Source: a virus
DNA: 54,328 nt
Direction: 5' to 3' (one strand)
Virus record (IMG/VR): IMGVR_UViG_3300021602_000009
Coordinates: 1 to 54,328 of that record
Part shown: positions 7,244-13,629 of the stretch, one piece after another
Layout of the letters: every line of letters begins with the position of its first letter
Position numbering within the stretch: the stretch's first letter is position 1
The notes under the pieces: generated by a model
What the model was told of the DNA's origin: nothing
What the model saw: the letters and a program-made list of their open reading frames with translations, nothing else
Database searches by the model: none
Position numbers and translations under genes: made by a program

Positions 7244-7579
7244 ATGAAAGTAAAAGACATTAATTATTACGTGAAATTCATTTTTTCCTCTCTTGACGGA
7301 CAGTTTTGTTTATCGACAACTGACTTAGAAGTTCTGAAACTCATTAAATCAGAAAAGACAAACGAATCCAAGAGAAATTATACAATTGGCGACATTGTCT
7401 ATTTCGACTCAAACGAAGAAAGAAACCAAAAATTAAAAGTAACCGATGTTAGAATCAGACGATTAGTTGATGACACCGAAAATCTTAAATACGGATTTGA
7501 TTCTTCTGACTGTGTAAACATGTTTGGCGAAAATAAAGAAGCACTATTCATTATTCACGTCACTATAGAAAAGATCTAA
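7244..7579 (+). CDS. Unknown cassette protein (cassette 3, first gene)
   Basis: A 111-aa soluble, charged protein with no signal peptide or recognisable motif. It has a beta-rich pattern with a KRNYTIGDIVYFDSNEER stretch near residue 50. It lies in cassette 3 (7152-8509) in the plus direction, opposite to the methyltransferases, and shares the cassette with the lipoprotein gene downstream, 244 bases away. The base composition is more A+T-rich than the phage late genes, which fits separate acquisition. The function is unknown. Confidence 0.55.
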   Translation: MKVKDINYYVKFIFSSLDGQFCLSTTDLEVLKLIKSEKTNESKRNYTIGDIVYFDSNEERNQKLKVTDVRIRRLVDDTENLKYGFDSSDCVNMFGENKEALFIIHVTIEKI

Positions 7580-7823
7580 CGAATCGTTGATTTCTTTTCG
7601 TTCGACTTTTAAAACATTGACAATATAACTCAAAAGAATATGAGAGAATCTTAGGTTATCATAACCGCATTTTGACTTGATTTCGTTGATATGAAAATTA
7701 AATGTTTTACCGTTGAAAGACATAGTATTTATTAGGTTGACCTTACGACCTAAAGGTTTAAATTGTAAGAAAATAAAAGATTTAAAAATAAAATGAATTG
7801 TAAAATAAATTAAAAATAATGTT

Positions 7824-8321
7824 ATGAAAAAAGTCGTAAAGAACAAATTTATTTTAATTAGCTTGATTAGTTTAGGCTATTTATTGACGTCATGTGGAAC
7901 TTTAAATGTGTATGTAAACCAGAGTTCAACATATTCCAAGAAAAATCCAATTACGATTAATCAATCTTCAGATGATCAAAGTGGAACATTAGGAGAATTA
8001 CAATTTCTTTTACAGTCTAATGGCTACAAATTAATGTCTTATGGTGCCGCTAAAAAAGCTCTAAACTTAGACACAGAAGCTCATAGCAGCACTTTTCATG
8101 GAGAAATTACAAATTCAACAACATTTAAGTCTGTATATGTTTTAAATTTAAATTATACTTATTACTGGGATTCATTCTATTATGCATATAGAAGTTTCTC
8201 ATCTACTATAACTGATTTGAGAACAGGTGAAATAATTATGACAGCTAATTTTAGAGGTGATAAAAGTTGTCGTGCAGTTCTAACCGAATTAGTTGATAAA
8301 ATGAATTCAGTTATATTATAA
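7824..8321 (+). CDS. Predicted lipoprotein (cassette 3, second gene)
   Basis: A 165-aa protein with a clear lipoprotein signal: basic start (MKKVVKNK), hydrophobic core (FILISLISLGYLL) and lipobox LTSC with Cys24 as the lipid-bearing residue, followed by Gly. The mature part is rich in Ser, Thr and Tyr, including an aromatic run (LNYTYYWDSFYYAYRSF). It should be anchored in an envelope membrane. Cassette genes often encode secreted or surface proteins; in a prophage such a protein could change surface traits or block superinfection, but this is inference. No family is recognised. Confidence 0.75.
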   Translation: MKKVVKNKFILISLISLGYLLTSCGTLNVYVNQSSTYSKKNPITINQSSDDQSGTLGELQFLLQSNGYKLMSYGAAKKALNLDTEAHSSTFHGEITNSTTFKSVYVLNLNYTYYWDSFYYAYRSFSSTITDLRTGEIIMTANFRGDKSCRAVLTELVDKMNSVIL

Positions 8322-8381
8322 TAATTAACACGAAAAGGTATCAAATCATTGGTGAATTAAACGTAAAGACTAAAACGCCTA

Positions 8382-8515
8382 ACACCTAACACACGCCTAT
8401 GTGCTTTGGCGGCTGACGTGCATTTAGCGGTCTTTGCTCCCGCATTCACTTTGTCGTTCCACGACAGCGAATGCTCCCGCAAACCGCCAAATGCCCATAG
8501 CCTCGGTCGTTAGGC
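8382..8515. repeat. attC-like recombination site 3 (long form)
   Basis: R'' core ACACCTAAC (8382-8390) is the exact complement of the front of cassette 3, GTTAGGTGT (7151-7159). R' core is GTTAGGC (8509-8515). The 134-base site folds on itself: CTATG 8397-8401 with CATAG 8496-8500, the 8-bp TTTGGCGG 8405-8412 with CCGCCAAA 8484-8491, and an inner GCATTC...GAATGC stem. The length is like the long repeats of chromosomal integrons. Confidence 0.8.
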
Positions 8516-8520
8516 GTAAT

Positions 8521-8730
8521 TTACCACAACTTAACTGTGATAGTCGCACATAATAGGCATAACGAAAATCCATTTTTTCCGTAAGCGAAGTATATAATTG
8601 GAAAATGTCTATATCCTTCTTTTGAAAGGTGTCCAAACTTATAATCAAATTTAAAACTACGCCTGACATCGGCTAAAACTTCATTGCCGTTTTCGTGCTT
8701 ATTCATAGCTTTGTAATCTCTTTCATCCAT
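8521..8730 (-). CDS. Small unknown protein (cassette 4)
   Basis: A 69-aa protein starting MDERDYKAMNKHENGNEVLA; the rest is aromatic and ends with Cys-rich CLLCATITVKLW. No family is recognised, though the N-terminus resembles starts of small Bacteroidetes proteins. It fills cassette 4 (8510-8787), and its 5' end lies inside the left arm and loop of attC-like site 4, so either the gene and the recombination site share sequence or the annotated start is too far upstream. Downstream of residue 21 it is free of the site. Confidence 0.45.
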   Translation of the reverse strand: MDERDYKAMNKHENGNEVLADVRRSFKFDYKFGHLSKEGYRHFPIIYFAYGKNGFSLCLLCATITVKLW

Positions 8731-8794
8731 TTTTGTAATTTGAGAAGTTTCTGTGTTTTAATCGGCAACGCAGTTTAGCCGTGTCCGTTATGGC
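8659..8794. repeat. attC-like recombination site 4 (right end of the array)
   Basis: A degenerate R'' core ACGCCTGAC (8659-8667) matches the complement of the cassette 4 front GTTAGGCGT (8509-8517) at 8 of 9 bases. The R'-like core is GTTATGGC (8787-8794). GGCTAAA 8671-8677 pairs with TTTAGCC 8774-8780 and TTGCCG 8684-8689 with CGGCAA 8763-8768, separated by a TTCA/CGCA-type internal loop. No further cassette is seen to the right. Confidence 0.6.
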
Positions 8795-8800
8795 AGCAAT

Positions 8801-9079
8801 TTACACCACCTCATATTTACTCAATCGTTTCTCCAGTTCGGCAATACGTTTTTCCTTTTTATCAGCCCAGATGCGGTAGTTTACCGTCATAGCTTTTATT
8901 TGGATAAGTAAGCGGTCGATTTTATTCAGTGCAATTTTGAGTGGAGAGGAAAACTGACCGTTTTCAGGATCGTGAATCTGTTTGTGCAGAACAATGTGTA
9001 GTTGTTGCGGTGCAGATGGTTTTGTTTCCATAATCATAAATTCAGGAAACATGGTCTGTTGAATGGCGTTGTTTTGCAT
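8801..9079 (-). CDS. Hypothetical protein with C-terminal coiled coil
   Basis: A 92-aa protein. The N-terminal third is rich in Gln, Met and Pro; residues about 60-90 (NYRIWADKKEKRIAELEKRL) form a probable coiled coil. The start lies 2 bases after the stop of the zinc-finger gene upstream, so both belong to the leftward operon that starts near 10465. It is the last operon gene before the cassette array. No family is recognised and no catalytic motif is visible. Confidence 0.55.
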   Translation of the reverse strand: MQNNAIQQTMFPEFMIMETKPSAPQQLHIVLHKQIHDPENGQFSSPLKIALNKIDRLLIQIKAMTVNYRIWADKKEKRIAELEKRLSKYEVV

Positions 9080-9081
9080 GA

Positions 9082-9267
9082 TTACTTAAATTTAGATTGT
9101 TTGTATAGTCTGTTTTTTCGTTGACTGGTAGTATGCCATGCGTTACAGTCTTTGCAGTAATACATGTTGCGTTCGCTGCGTACCGTATTGCCTTTTCGCC
9201 TTTTAATCCGCGACCGGCACAATACGCCAATAGCTCCGTATTTGTTATGACTTACTTTGTCGCACAT
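9082..9267 (-). CDS. Small zinc-finger protein
   Basis: A protein of 61 aa from the second ATG (71 aa from the ATG at 9297, which would increase the overlap with the rhomboid gene). One Cys lies in CRSRIKRRKG and a Cys pair with His in YYCKDCNAWH, a pattern common in small phage proteins that bind one zinc ion and probably nucleic acid. The protein is strongly basic. The shorter start is preferred because it limits the overlap with the upstream rhomboid gene to 23 bases. The role is unknown. Confidence 0.6.
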   Translation of the reverse strand: MCDKVSHNKYGAIGVLCRSRIKRRKGNTVRSERNMYYCKDCNAWHTTSQRKNRLYKQSKFK

Positions 9268-9745
9268 GGTATAGAAAATAACCCGAAACAAAACCACCTA
9301 CCAAACAAATAAGGTGAAGCAAAGCAGCACTGTCGGGACGTAAAAAACTAAGTATCAGGTTAGCAGCAATCAGTATCAGGTTTATGATTACAGAACTTAA
9401 TCGTTTAAACAGAATTACGCTACTTTGGATAAAATGCAGGTATAACCCCAACATGACATACACCATTCCGCTGGCACCCACTACCGTAAGCGAATAACTG
9501 CACACCCACGAAGCACCCGAAGCCAACCCAATGATAAGCAATGCCAACACCACCGGACGAATATACAGGCGAAGCAATCGGAATAACGACCAGAAAGCAA
9601 AACTATTCAGCAATAAGTGCCAAACAGAAGCGTGTTGAAACATGTAGCTGAAATGCGTCCACCACGGAGAATGAGCAGAATAACCCAGCTCAGTGCCAAA
9701 ACAGCCGAATGTAACGGAAAATAGGATTAGAAAAGCATAGTTCAT
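9245..9745 (-). CDS. Rhomboid-family intramembrane serine protease
   Basis: A 166-aa integral membrane protein with about five to six hydrophobic segments. It carries the rhomboid signature: HASVWHLLLNS (the His-x3-His-x3-Asn motif of helix 2), the catalytic serine in VVGASGMVYVM (GASG, helix 4) and a helix-6 histidine followed by glycines (LLHLICLVGGFVSG), which would complete the Ser-His dyad. Rhomboids cleave transmembrane segments of other proteins. At 166 aa it is a minimal form. It sits between a HAD phosphatase gene (2 bases upstream) and a zinc-finger gene. Its target in a phage is not known; trimming of a host or phage membrane protein during infection or lysogeny is possible. Confidence 0.75.
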   Translation of the reverse strand: MNYAFLILFSVTFGCFGTELGYSAHSPWWTHFSYMFQHASVWHLLLNSFAFWSLFRLLRLYIRPVVLALLIIGLASGASWVCSYSLTVVGASGMVYVMLGLYLHFIQSSVILFKRLSSVIINLILIAANLILSFLRPDSAALLHLICLVGGFVSGYFLYHVRQSKS

Positions 9746-9747
9746 AC

Positions 9748-10113
9748 TTACAAATTTGCAAAATGATTAGATTCTGACTGTTCCACTGCCGACAATACGC
9801 GTTCCCAGCCGGAGAAACCCTCCATATTATGATCGTCGATATACATGTGAGCATATACTTTTCGTGAATTACTACCGTATTTTTCAGTGTTCACCGGATT
9901 ATTGTCGTTGATGCGATGAAACTTAATGCCGGTATGAATCAGAAAATTGATAGCCTTAAGCAGTTCGGCACCATCACGGCTGGTCCATATAATAATGTAG
10001 TGACCATTATCGTACAGTTGGTTGATTACTTCCTTTGAATTGGGCAATAGCTCACCAATAGCAGGGAATTTATTGTGGACGATAGTTCCGTCGAAGTCGA
10101 TAGCAAGAATCAT
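9748..10113 (-). CDS. HAD-superfamily phosphatase
   Basis: A 121-aa small HAD hydrolase. Motif I is DFDGTI (residues 6-11, nucleophile Asp6 and acid Asp8), motif II is WTSRDG (Thr and Ser near residue 43), and the C-terminal acidic motif is MYIDDHNMEG. There is no cap domain, so it probably acts on large or exposed phosphates. It resembles small HAD proteins of Bacteroidetes and phages whose substrates are not known; a nucleotide or nucleic-acid phosphate is possible. It lies 2 bases from the rhomboid gene and 2 bases from the HTH gene, in one leftward operon. Confidence 0.8.
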   Translation of the reverse strand: MILAIDFDGTIVHNKFPAIGELLPNSKEVINQLYDNGHYIIIWTSRDGAELLKAINFLIHTGIKFHRINDNNPVNTEKYGSNSRKVYAHMYIDDHNMEGFSGWERVLSAVEQSESNHFANL

Positions 10114-10114
10114 A

Positions 10115-10465
10115 TTAGTTGCGATTTTGAATTAGTTGACTGGATTTATTGGAGCGTTTAATTTGGAGTTGCTGGCTGACTGCATATCTTATTGTTCGTT
10201 CACTTACACAAACGCTCGGTTGATTTTCGTAGGCAAACCAGATAGAAGCCTGAACATTTTGAGACTGGAGAAAGTGTAAGCGGAAGATGCTGTAAATTTT
10301 ATCCGCGTTACGGAATTTTGCCCGGTTTGCGGTATAAATAATGTTTCTTACCCGGCGAAGCGACAATTTAGTTGGCAGAGGTCTTTGGCTTATTTCCCGG
10401 AACGTGAGATGTTCCTCATTCCATAATCTGAATATCTCTTCGTCTCTTTCTGTATTGTATTTCAT
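10115..10465 (-). CDS. Helix-turn-helix protein, first gene of the leftward operon
   Basis: A 116-aa basic protein. Residues 3-45 (NTERDEEIFRLWNEEHLTFR, EISQRPLPTKLSLRRVRNII) look like a helix-turn-helix of the sigma-70-region-4 or Myb type, in which E-I-S-x-R and the R-R-V-R helix contact DNA. A second helical region with SERTIRYAVSQQLQIKR could be another DNA-binding unit. As first gene behind a divergent promoter region facing the scaffold gene, it is a candidate regulator of that switch. No exact family is recognised. Confidence 0.55.
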   Translation of the reverse strand: MKYNTERDEEIFRLWNEEHLTFREISQRPLPTKLSLRRVRNIIYTANRAKFRNADKIYSIFRLHFLQSQNVQASIWFAYENQPSVCVSERTIRYAVSQQLQIKRSNKSSQLIQNRN

Positions 10466-10497
10466 ACGATTTAAACTAAATAGAAGGATTAATGCGA

Positions 10498-10529
10498 CAA
10501 ATGTAGGAATTTAATTTTAGTTTTGCAAA
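10498..10529 (-). promoter_or_regulatory. Bacteroidetes-type promoter, leftward operon
   Basis: On the minus strand TTTG (10526-10529 region) and TACATTTG (10498-10505) are separated by 20 bases, fitting the -33/-7 consensus. It lies 33 bases upstream of the HTH gene start at 10465 and overlaps the 16-base motif shared with 33228-33243. Confidence 0.55.
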
Positions 10530-10537
10530 CGTGGTCA
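10522..10537. promoter_or_regulatory. Shared 16-base motif at divergent intergenic region (copy 1)
   Basis: TTTGCAAACGTGGTCA occurs here and again exactly at 33228-33243. Both copies lie between a leftward gene and the first gene of a rightward structural block (scaffold here, portal there). It contains the palindrome TTTGCAAA. It may be a late-gene operator or activator site. Confidence 0.45.
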
Positions 10538-10607
10538 CGAAATATTTTATAATTTTTTTTTATTTGTATTCGATTTTATTAGCGAAAAGCAAATACAAAC
10601 ACAAATT

Positions 10608-11432
10608 ATGGAAACTACAGAAGAAAAAATGCCACCTATTCCAGCCGTTGAAACCACAGCAGAGGGCGAAGCAGGCGCAGTTCACGAAGAAATGCAGACA
10701 CAACCCACAGGACGTGACGCATTTATGGGACGATACAAAACCGCTTATCCCGAAAAGCAGGAAGACCCCAGCGAAGACGAACTGTACGAACATGCTAACA
10801 AAGGCTGGAGCGAACGCGACGAATATGAAGGTAAATACGGACATCTGAACTCACTAAATGAAACCCTTGCAGCAAATATCAGTGAATATCCACAATTTGC
10901 ACAATTTGTAGCAATGGTAGCCAACGGAGCAAATCCGTGGTTTGCACTCGGTAGCTGTATTGGTCCTAATGCCGACAAGTTGGACGAAGAATCGCAGAAG
11001 CAATTTGAGAACGGAAAGGCAGAATACAATAAACGTATTGAGCAGGTGAAAGGTAACTTTGATAATTATACCAAAGACCTGAAAGCCTACGGAGAAGCCA
11101 ACGGACTGACACCCGAACAAGTTGATGAACTTGACGACAAAATAATGGAGATAGCCGATGCCTTTGCCGACCGTGACATTCCGACTGAAGTAATTGACAT
11201 TGTATTTAAAGGAATGGACTACGACAACGAGAACGCAGCCCGTGAAGAAGCTGCTAAACTTGCCGGAAAGAATGCCGCCATTGACGAAATGAAAGGTAAA
11301 AACGCTAAGAAAAGCGCATTACCCGATCTGACCGGAAATCGAAGCAACAAAACACCGGGTGCCGGAATTTCAAAAAACTTTGCACCGAAAGTTCAAAACA
11401 TTCAGGACGCACTGACGGAAAAGGACATTTAG
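10608..11432 (+). CDS. Scaffolding protein
   Basis: A 274-aa acidic, Gln/Glu/Lys-rich helical protein directly before the major capsid gene, which is the normal place for a podovirus scaffold. The N-terminal 40 residues are disordered and acidic; residues 45-200 are charged helices (GYYE-type repeats are absent); the C-terminus (KNAKKSALPDLTGNRSNKTPG, then FAPKVQNIQDALTEKDI) is basic then helical, as expected for the capsid-binding tail of scaffolds. It would direct shell assembly and leave the prohead. The call rests on position, length and composition; no sequence motif is diagnostic. Confidence 0.7.
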   Translation: METTEEKMPPIPAVETTAEGEAGAVHEEMQTQPTGRDAFMGRYKTAYPEKQEDPSEDELYEHANKGWSERDEYEGKYGHLNSLNETLAANISEYPQFAQFVAMVANGANPWFALGSCIGPNADKLDEESQKQFENGKAEYNKRIEQVKGNFDNYTKDLKAYGEANGLTPEQVDELDDKIMEIADAFADRDIPTEVIDIVFKGMDYDNENAAREEAAKLAGKNAAIDEMKGKNAKKSALPDLTGNRSNKTPGAGISKNFAPKVQNIQDALTEKDI

Positions 11433-11492
11433 TCGGCAGTAAGCAGTAAGCAGTAAGCAGTAAGCAGTAGCAGTAAGCAGTAGCAGTAAATA
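11433..11492 (+). repeat. Heptamer repeat tract (AGTAAGC type)
   Basis: About eight units of period 7 (AGTAAGC with variants) fill the space between scaffold and capsid genes. Related tracts lie at 29690-29712, 31846-31915, 32573-32600, 32690-32730, 35358-35416 and 38833-38885 and inside coding sequences. Confidence 0.85.
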
Positions 11493-11519
11493 AATTTTAA
11501 TAATTAAAAACAATAAGGT

Positions 11520-12857
11520 ATGAAAAAGTATTTTGGAATTTGGAAATCGAGCGGATTAGTCATGATGATTCTCATGGCATTATGCTCACTAATGGGAGTT
11601 CACGGTATGCCAGTAATGACAGCCGATGTAACTTATGGAGAAGCAATATCGTTTCAGCAGGCATTTGCGGATGCACCTGAAATAGTAAAAGCTGTAATCG
11701 AAAGAGAAGTAGTAGTGATTAAGCCACACTTAACGCCACTTTATACTCTGGGAAGTAAACACGCAAAAGTAAGTGATGCTAAATCGCGCATTATTCATTA
11801 TGACGAGATGGAAGCCAGTCCGCTAAGCACTAAAGTAGGCACAGCTTACACAGGAAGCGGACAGATTCAGGATGCCATTAATTTTGCCGACAATGCATTA
11901 ATTGCTATCAATGAAACCGTATTCTTCAAAGGAATTAATGGTTATCTGGAAGACGGAACTACAGTGGACGGTTGGTTTGCTGCGGTAGTAGTGGATAAAG
12001 ATAATACAGGTAAACCTATCATTAAACCTATCAACGGTAAACTGAATAGTTCAACGCCGAATACTATTCCATCATTGGCACTGAATACCGTAGTATTACG
12101 TGGTTTGCGTACCGGTTCGGAAACACAGATCAGAACAGCACCATTAGTAGCAACTCCAGTACAGAAAACCCAATACATGCAAAAATCAATTATGGAGACG
12201 AAGGAAACTACCGACTTCATTTTGAATCAGGAAATTGCAGACGTAAAATGGGGAAAAACTGAAATTACCGATTTTGCCATTTTTGAACATAAACTAACGG
12301 CCGAAACCGATATTTTGATTGGTAAGAAACGCAAGTTGAACATTGCCAATAAATATAACGACAACTCACCCGAAGAAACATTCTTCCAGGAAGGACTTTG
12401 GTGGCAAGCTGGTAAAGATCATTCACTCCCAACAGCAGCAGTGAAAGGTGACTTGATTAGCATGATGAAAACTATATTTGTGGGAAATGCTTCCTCTAAT
12501 ACAAAAATCCTGTTTGCAGGAGCTGATATTGTGGAAACATTGAGCAAAGTAGATTACGATCAGGTGATTTATCCGGGCAAACCCGCACAAGTATTCGGAT
12601 TGGACGTACAGCAAATTATTTACGGACAATATAAATTGCTTATTTGCTCCGAACCAGCCTTTGACGATTTGCAAATGCCGGGTTACGGATTGGTAATTGA
12701 CGATGCGTATTTGTACAAATATACCCGTGGTTGGCAAACCATTAATCTGGATAACGAAAAACTGGGTATCTCAGCAACTCAAAGTCAGATTATTATTGAC
12801 AACTTTGGCTATGTGCTGAAAAACGCCAAAGCCCACACCCGCGTGAAACTCGTGTAA
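11520..12857 (+). CDS. Major capsid protein with hydrophobic N-terminal extension
   Basis: A 445-aa protein following the scaffold gene, with length and beta-rich composition of an HK97-fold shell protein. The middle shows a TPLYTLGSKHAKVSD-type start of the capsid body and the C-terminal half a typical pattern (FAGADIVETLSK, DVQQIIYGQYKLLICSEPAF, YLKNAKAHTRVKLV). The first 33 residues are unusual: a basic start and a hydrophobic core (SGLVMMILMALCSLMGVHG) like a signal peptide, then MPVMTADVTYGEA. Either it is a cleaved N-terminal extension, or translation starts at Met30 or Met33. The first ATG is preferred because AAGG precedes it at a suitable distance. No prohead protease is visible. Confidence 0.8.
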   Translation: MKKYFGIWKSSGLVMMILMALCSLMGVHGMPVMTADVTYGEAISFQQAFADAPEIVKAVIEREVVVIKPHLTPLYTLGSKHAKVSDAKSRIIHYDEMEASPLSTKVGTAYTGSGQIQDAINFADNALIAINETVFFKGINGYLEDGTTVDGWFAAVVVDKDNTGKPIIKPINGKLNSSTPNTIPSLALNTVVLRGLRTGSETQIRTAPLVATPVQKTQYMQKSIMETKETTDFILNQEIADVKWGKTEITDFAIFEHKLTAETDILIGKKRKLNIANKYNDNSPEETFFQEGLWWQAGKDHSLPTAAVKGDLISMMKTIFVGNASSNTKILFAGADIVETLSKVDYDQVIYPGKPAQVFGLDVQQIIYGQYKLLICSEPAFDDLQMPGYGLVIDDAYLYKYTRGWQTINLDNEKLGISATQSQIIIDNFGYVLKNAKAHTRVKLV

Positions 12858-12867
12858 GCAAAAACCA

Positions 12868-12903
12868 AAAGCAGAGATGTAAATAACCTTACGTCTCTGC
12901 TTT
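12868..12903 (+). terminator. Hairpin after the capsid gene
   Basis: A 15-bp stem with one G-U pair (12868-12882 with 12889-12903, loop ATAACC) ends in TTTAATAT. It may reduce transcription of downstream genes relative to capsid, or act as a 3' stabiliser of the capsid message. Confidence 0.6.
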
Positions 12904-12917
12904 AATATCATAATACG

Positions 12918-13553
12918 ATGAAAATGTATAAAATGCAAACGATAGGACAGGAACATACGATTCCGGTACCTATGAACGGAGAAAACCGTTATATCAAGTT
13001 TATCAAAGTGGCTGCGAATAATCCTTTTGCGTATTACAGCACGGACGATGCAGCAGTTCAGAAAGCCATTGAAGGCAGTAAAATGTTTGAAAGTGGGGAA
13101 ATTGCGAAGATGGGAGAAGAAACAGAGTTGCCAGTAGGCAGTGAGCAGTCGGCAGAAGAACCCCCAACCCCTAAAGGGGAAAAACAGTTGACAGTTGACA
13201 GTGAGCAGACGGCAGATAACAACCCAGAATTGGAAGAACAAATTATCGCTGTAGGTGGAGAACAGGAGCAGTTGCCAGTAGGCAGTGAACAGTCGGAAGA
13301 AGAACCCCTAACCCCTGAAGGGGAAAATCAGTCAACCGACGACAGTCAACCGACGACCGACGAAAACCCAGAACCGGGAGTGAAAGCAACTGAATACCCT
13401 GATGTAACTACCTTTCAGCAAGCTAAAGAGATATTGAGTTCAGAACCTTATAAGGTTGCAAAAATCGTTATCAGTACTCCACCGAAAATTTTGAAGAAAG
13501 CTGCAGAATTAGGCGTATTATTTCCAAACCTGAAAGCAGTTGCGGTACAATAA
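12918..13553 (+). CDS. Virion-associated protein carrying in-frame repeat insertions
   Basis: A 211-aa acidic protein between capsid and connector genes. Residues 1-65 (IPVPMNGENRYIKFIKVAAN, then NPFAYYSTDDAAVQKAIE) and 160-211 (TTFQQAKEILSSEPYKVAKI, then STPPKILKKAAELGVLFPNL) look like two folded ends. The middle, about 70-150, is low complexity: ELPVGSEQSAEEPPTPKGEK recurs in varied form twice. At DNA level this middle part consists of heptamer repeats and two copies of the CCCCTAA(C)CCCCT-AGGGG palindrome, inserted in frame. A head-completion or decoration role is likely from the position, but no family is recognised. Confidence 0.6.
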   Translation: MKMYKMQTIGQEHTIPVPMNGENRYIKFIKVAANNPFAYYSTDDAAVQKAIEGSKMFESGEIAKMGEETELPVGSEQSAEEPPTPKGEKQLTVDSEQTADNNPELEEQIIAVGGEQEQLPVGSEQSEEEPLTPEGENQSTDDSQPTTDENPEPGVKATEYPDVTTFQQAKEILSSEPYKVAKIVISTPPKILKKAAELGVLFPNLKAVAVQ

Positions 13554-13576
13554 AATAAACTATTTAAGATTTAATG

Positions 13577-13613
13577 AAAAGCGGGATTGAGATGATTAAT
13601 CTCGCTTTTTTTT
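13577..13613 (+). terminator. Rho-independent terminator
   Basis: An 8-bp stem GCGGGATT with AATCTCGC (one G-U pair), flanked by AAAA and followed by eight T. It lies between the virion-protein gene and the connector gene. Confidence 0.8.
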
Positions 13614-13629
13614 CAAAAATACAATCAAC

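Noticed and set aside
7544-7846. Leftward open frame of 100 codons in cassette 3
   Set aside because: It overlaps the ends of the two rightward genes, including the start of the lipoprotein with its clear signal sequence, and has only an A+T-driven hydrophobic run.
9042-9230. Leftward frame of 62 codons overlapping the zinc-finger gene
   Set aside because: It is a shifted reading of the zinc-finger gene and of the following gene's start, with no own features.
11433-11492. Heptamer tracts as a CRISPR array
   Set aside because: Units are 7 bases with no spacers and no cas genes are present anywhere in the window.
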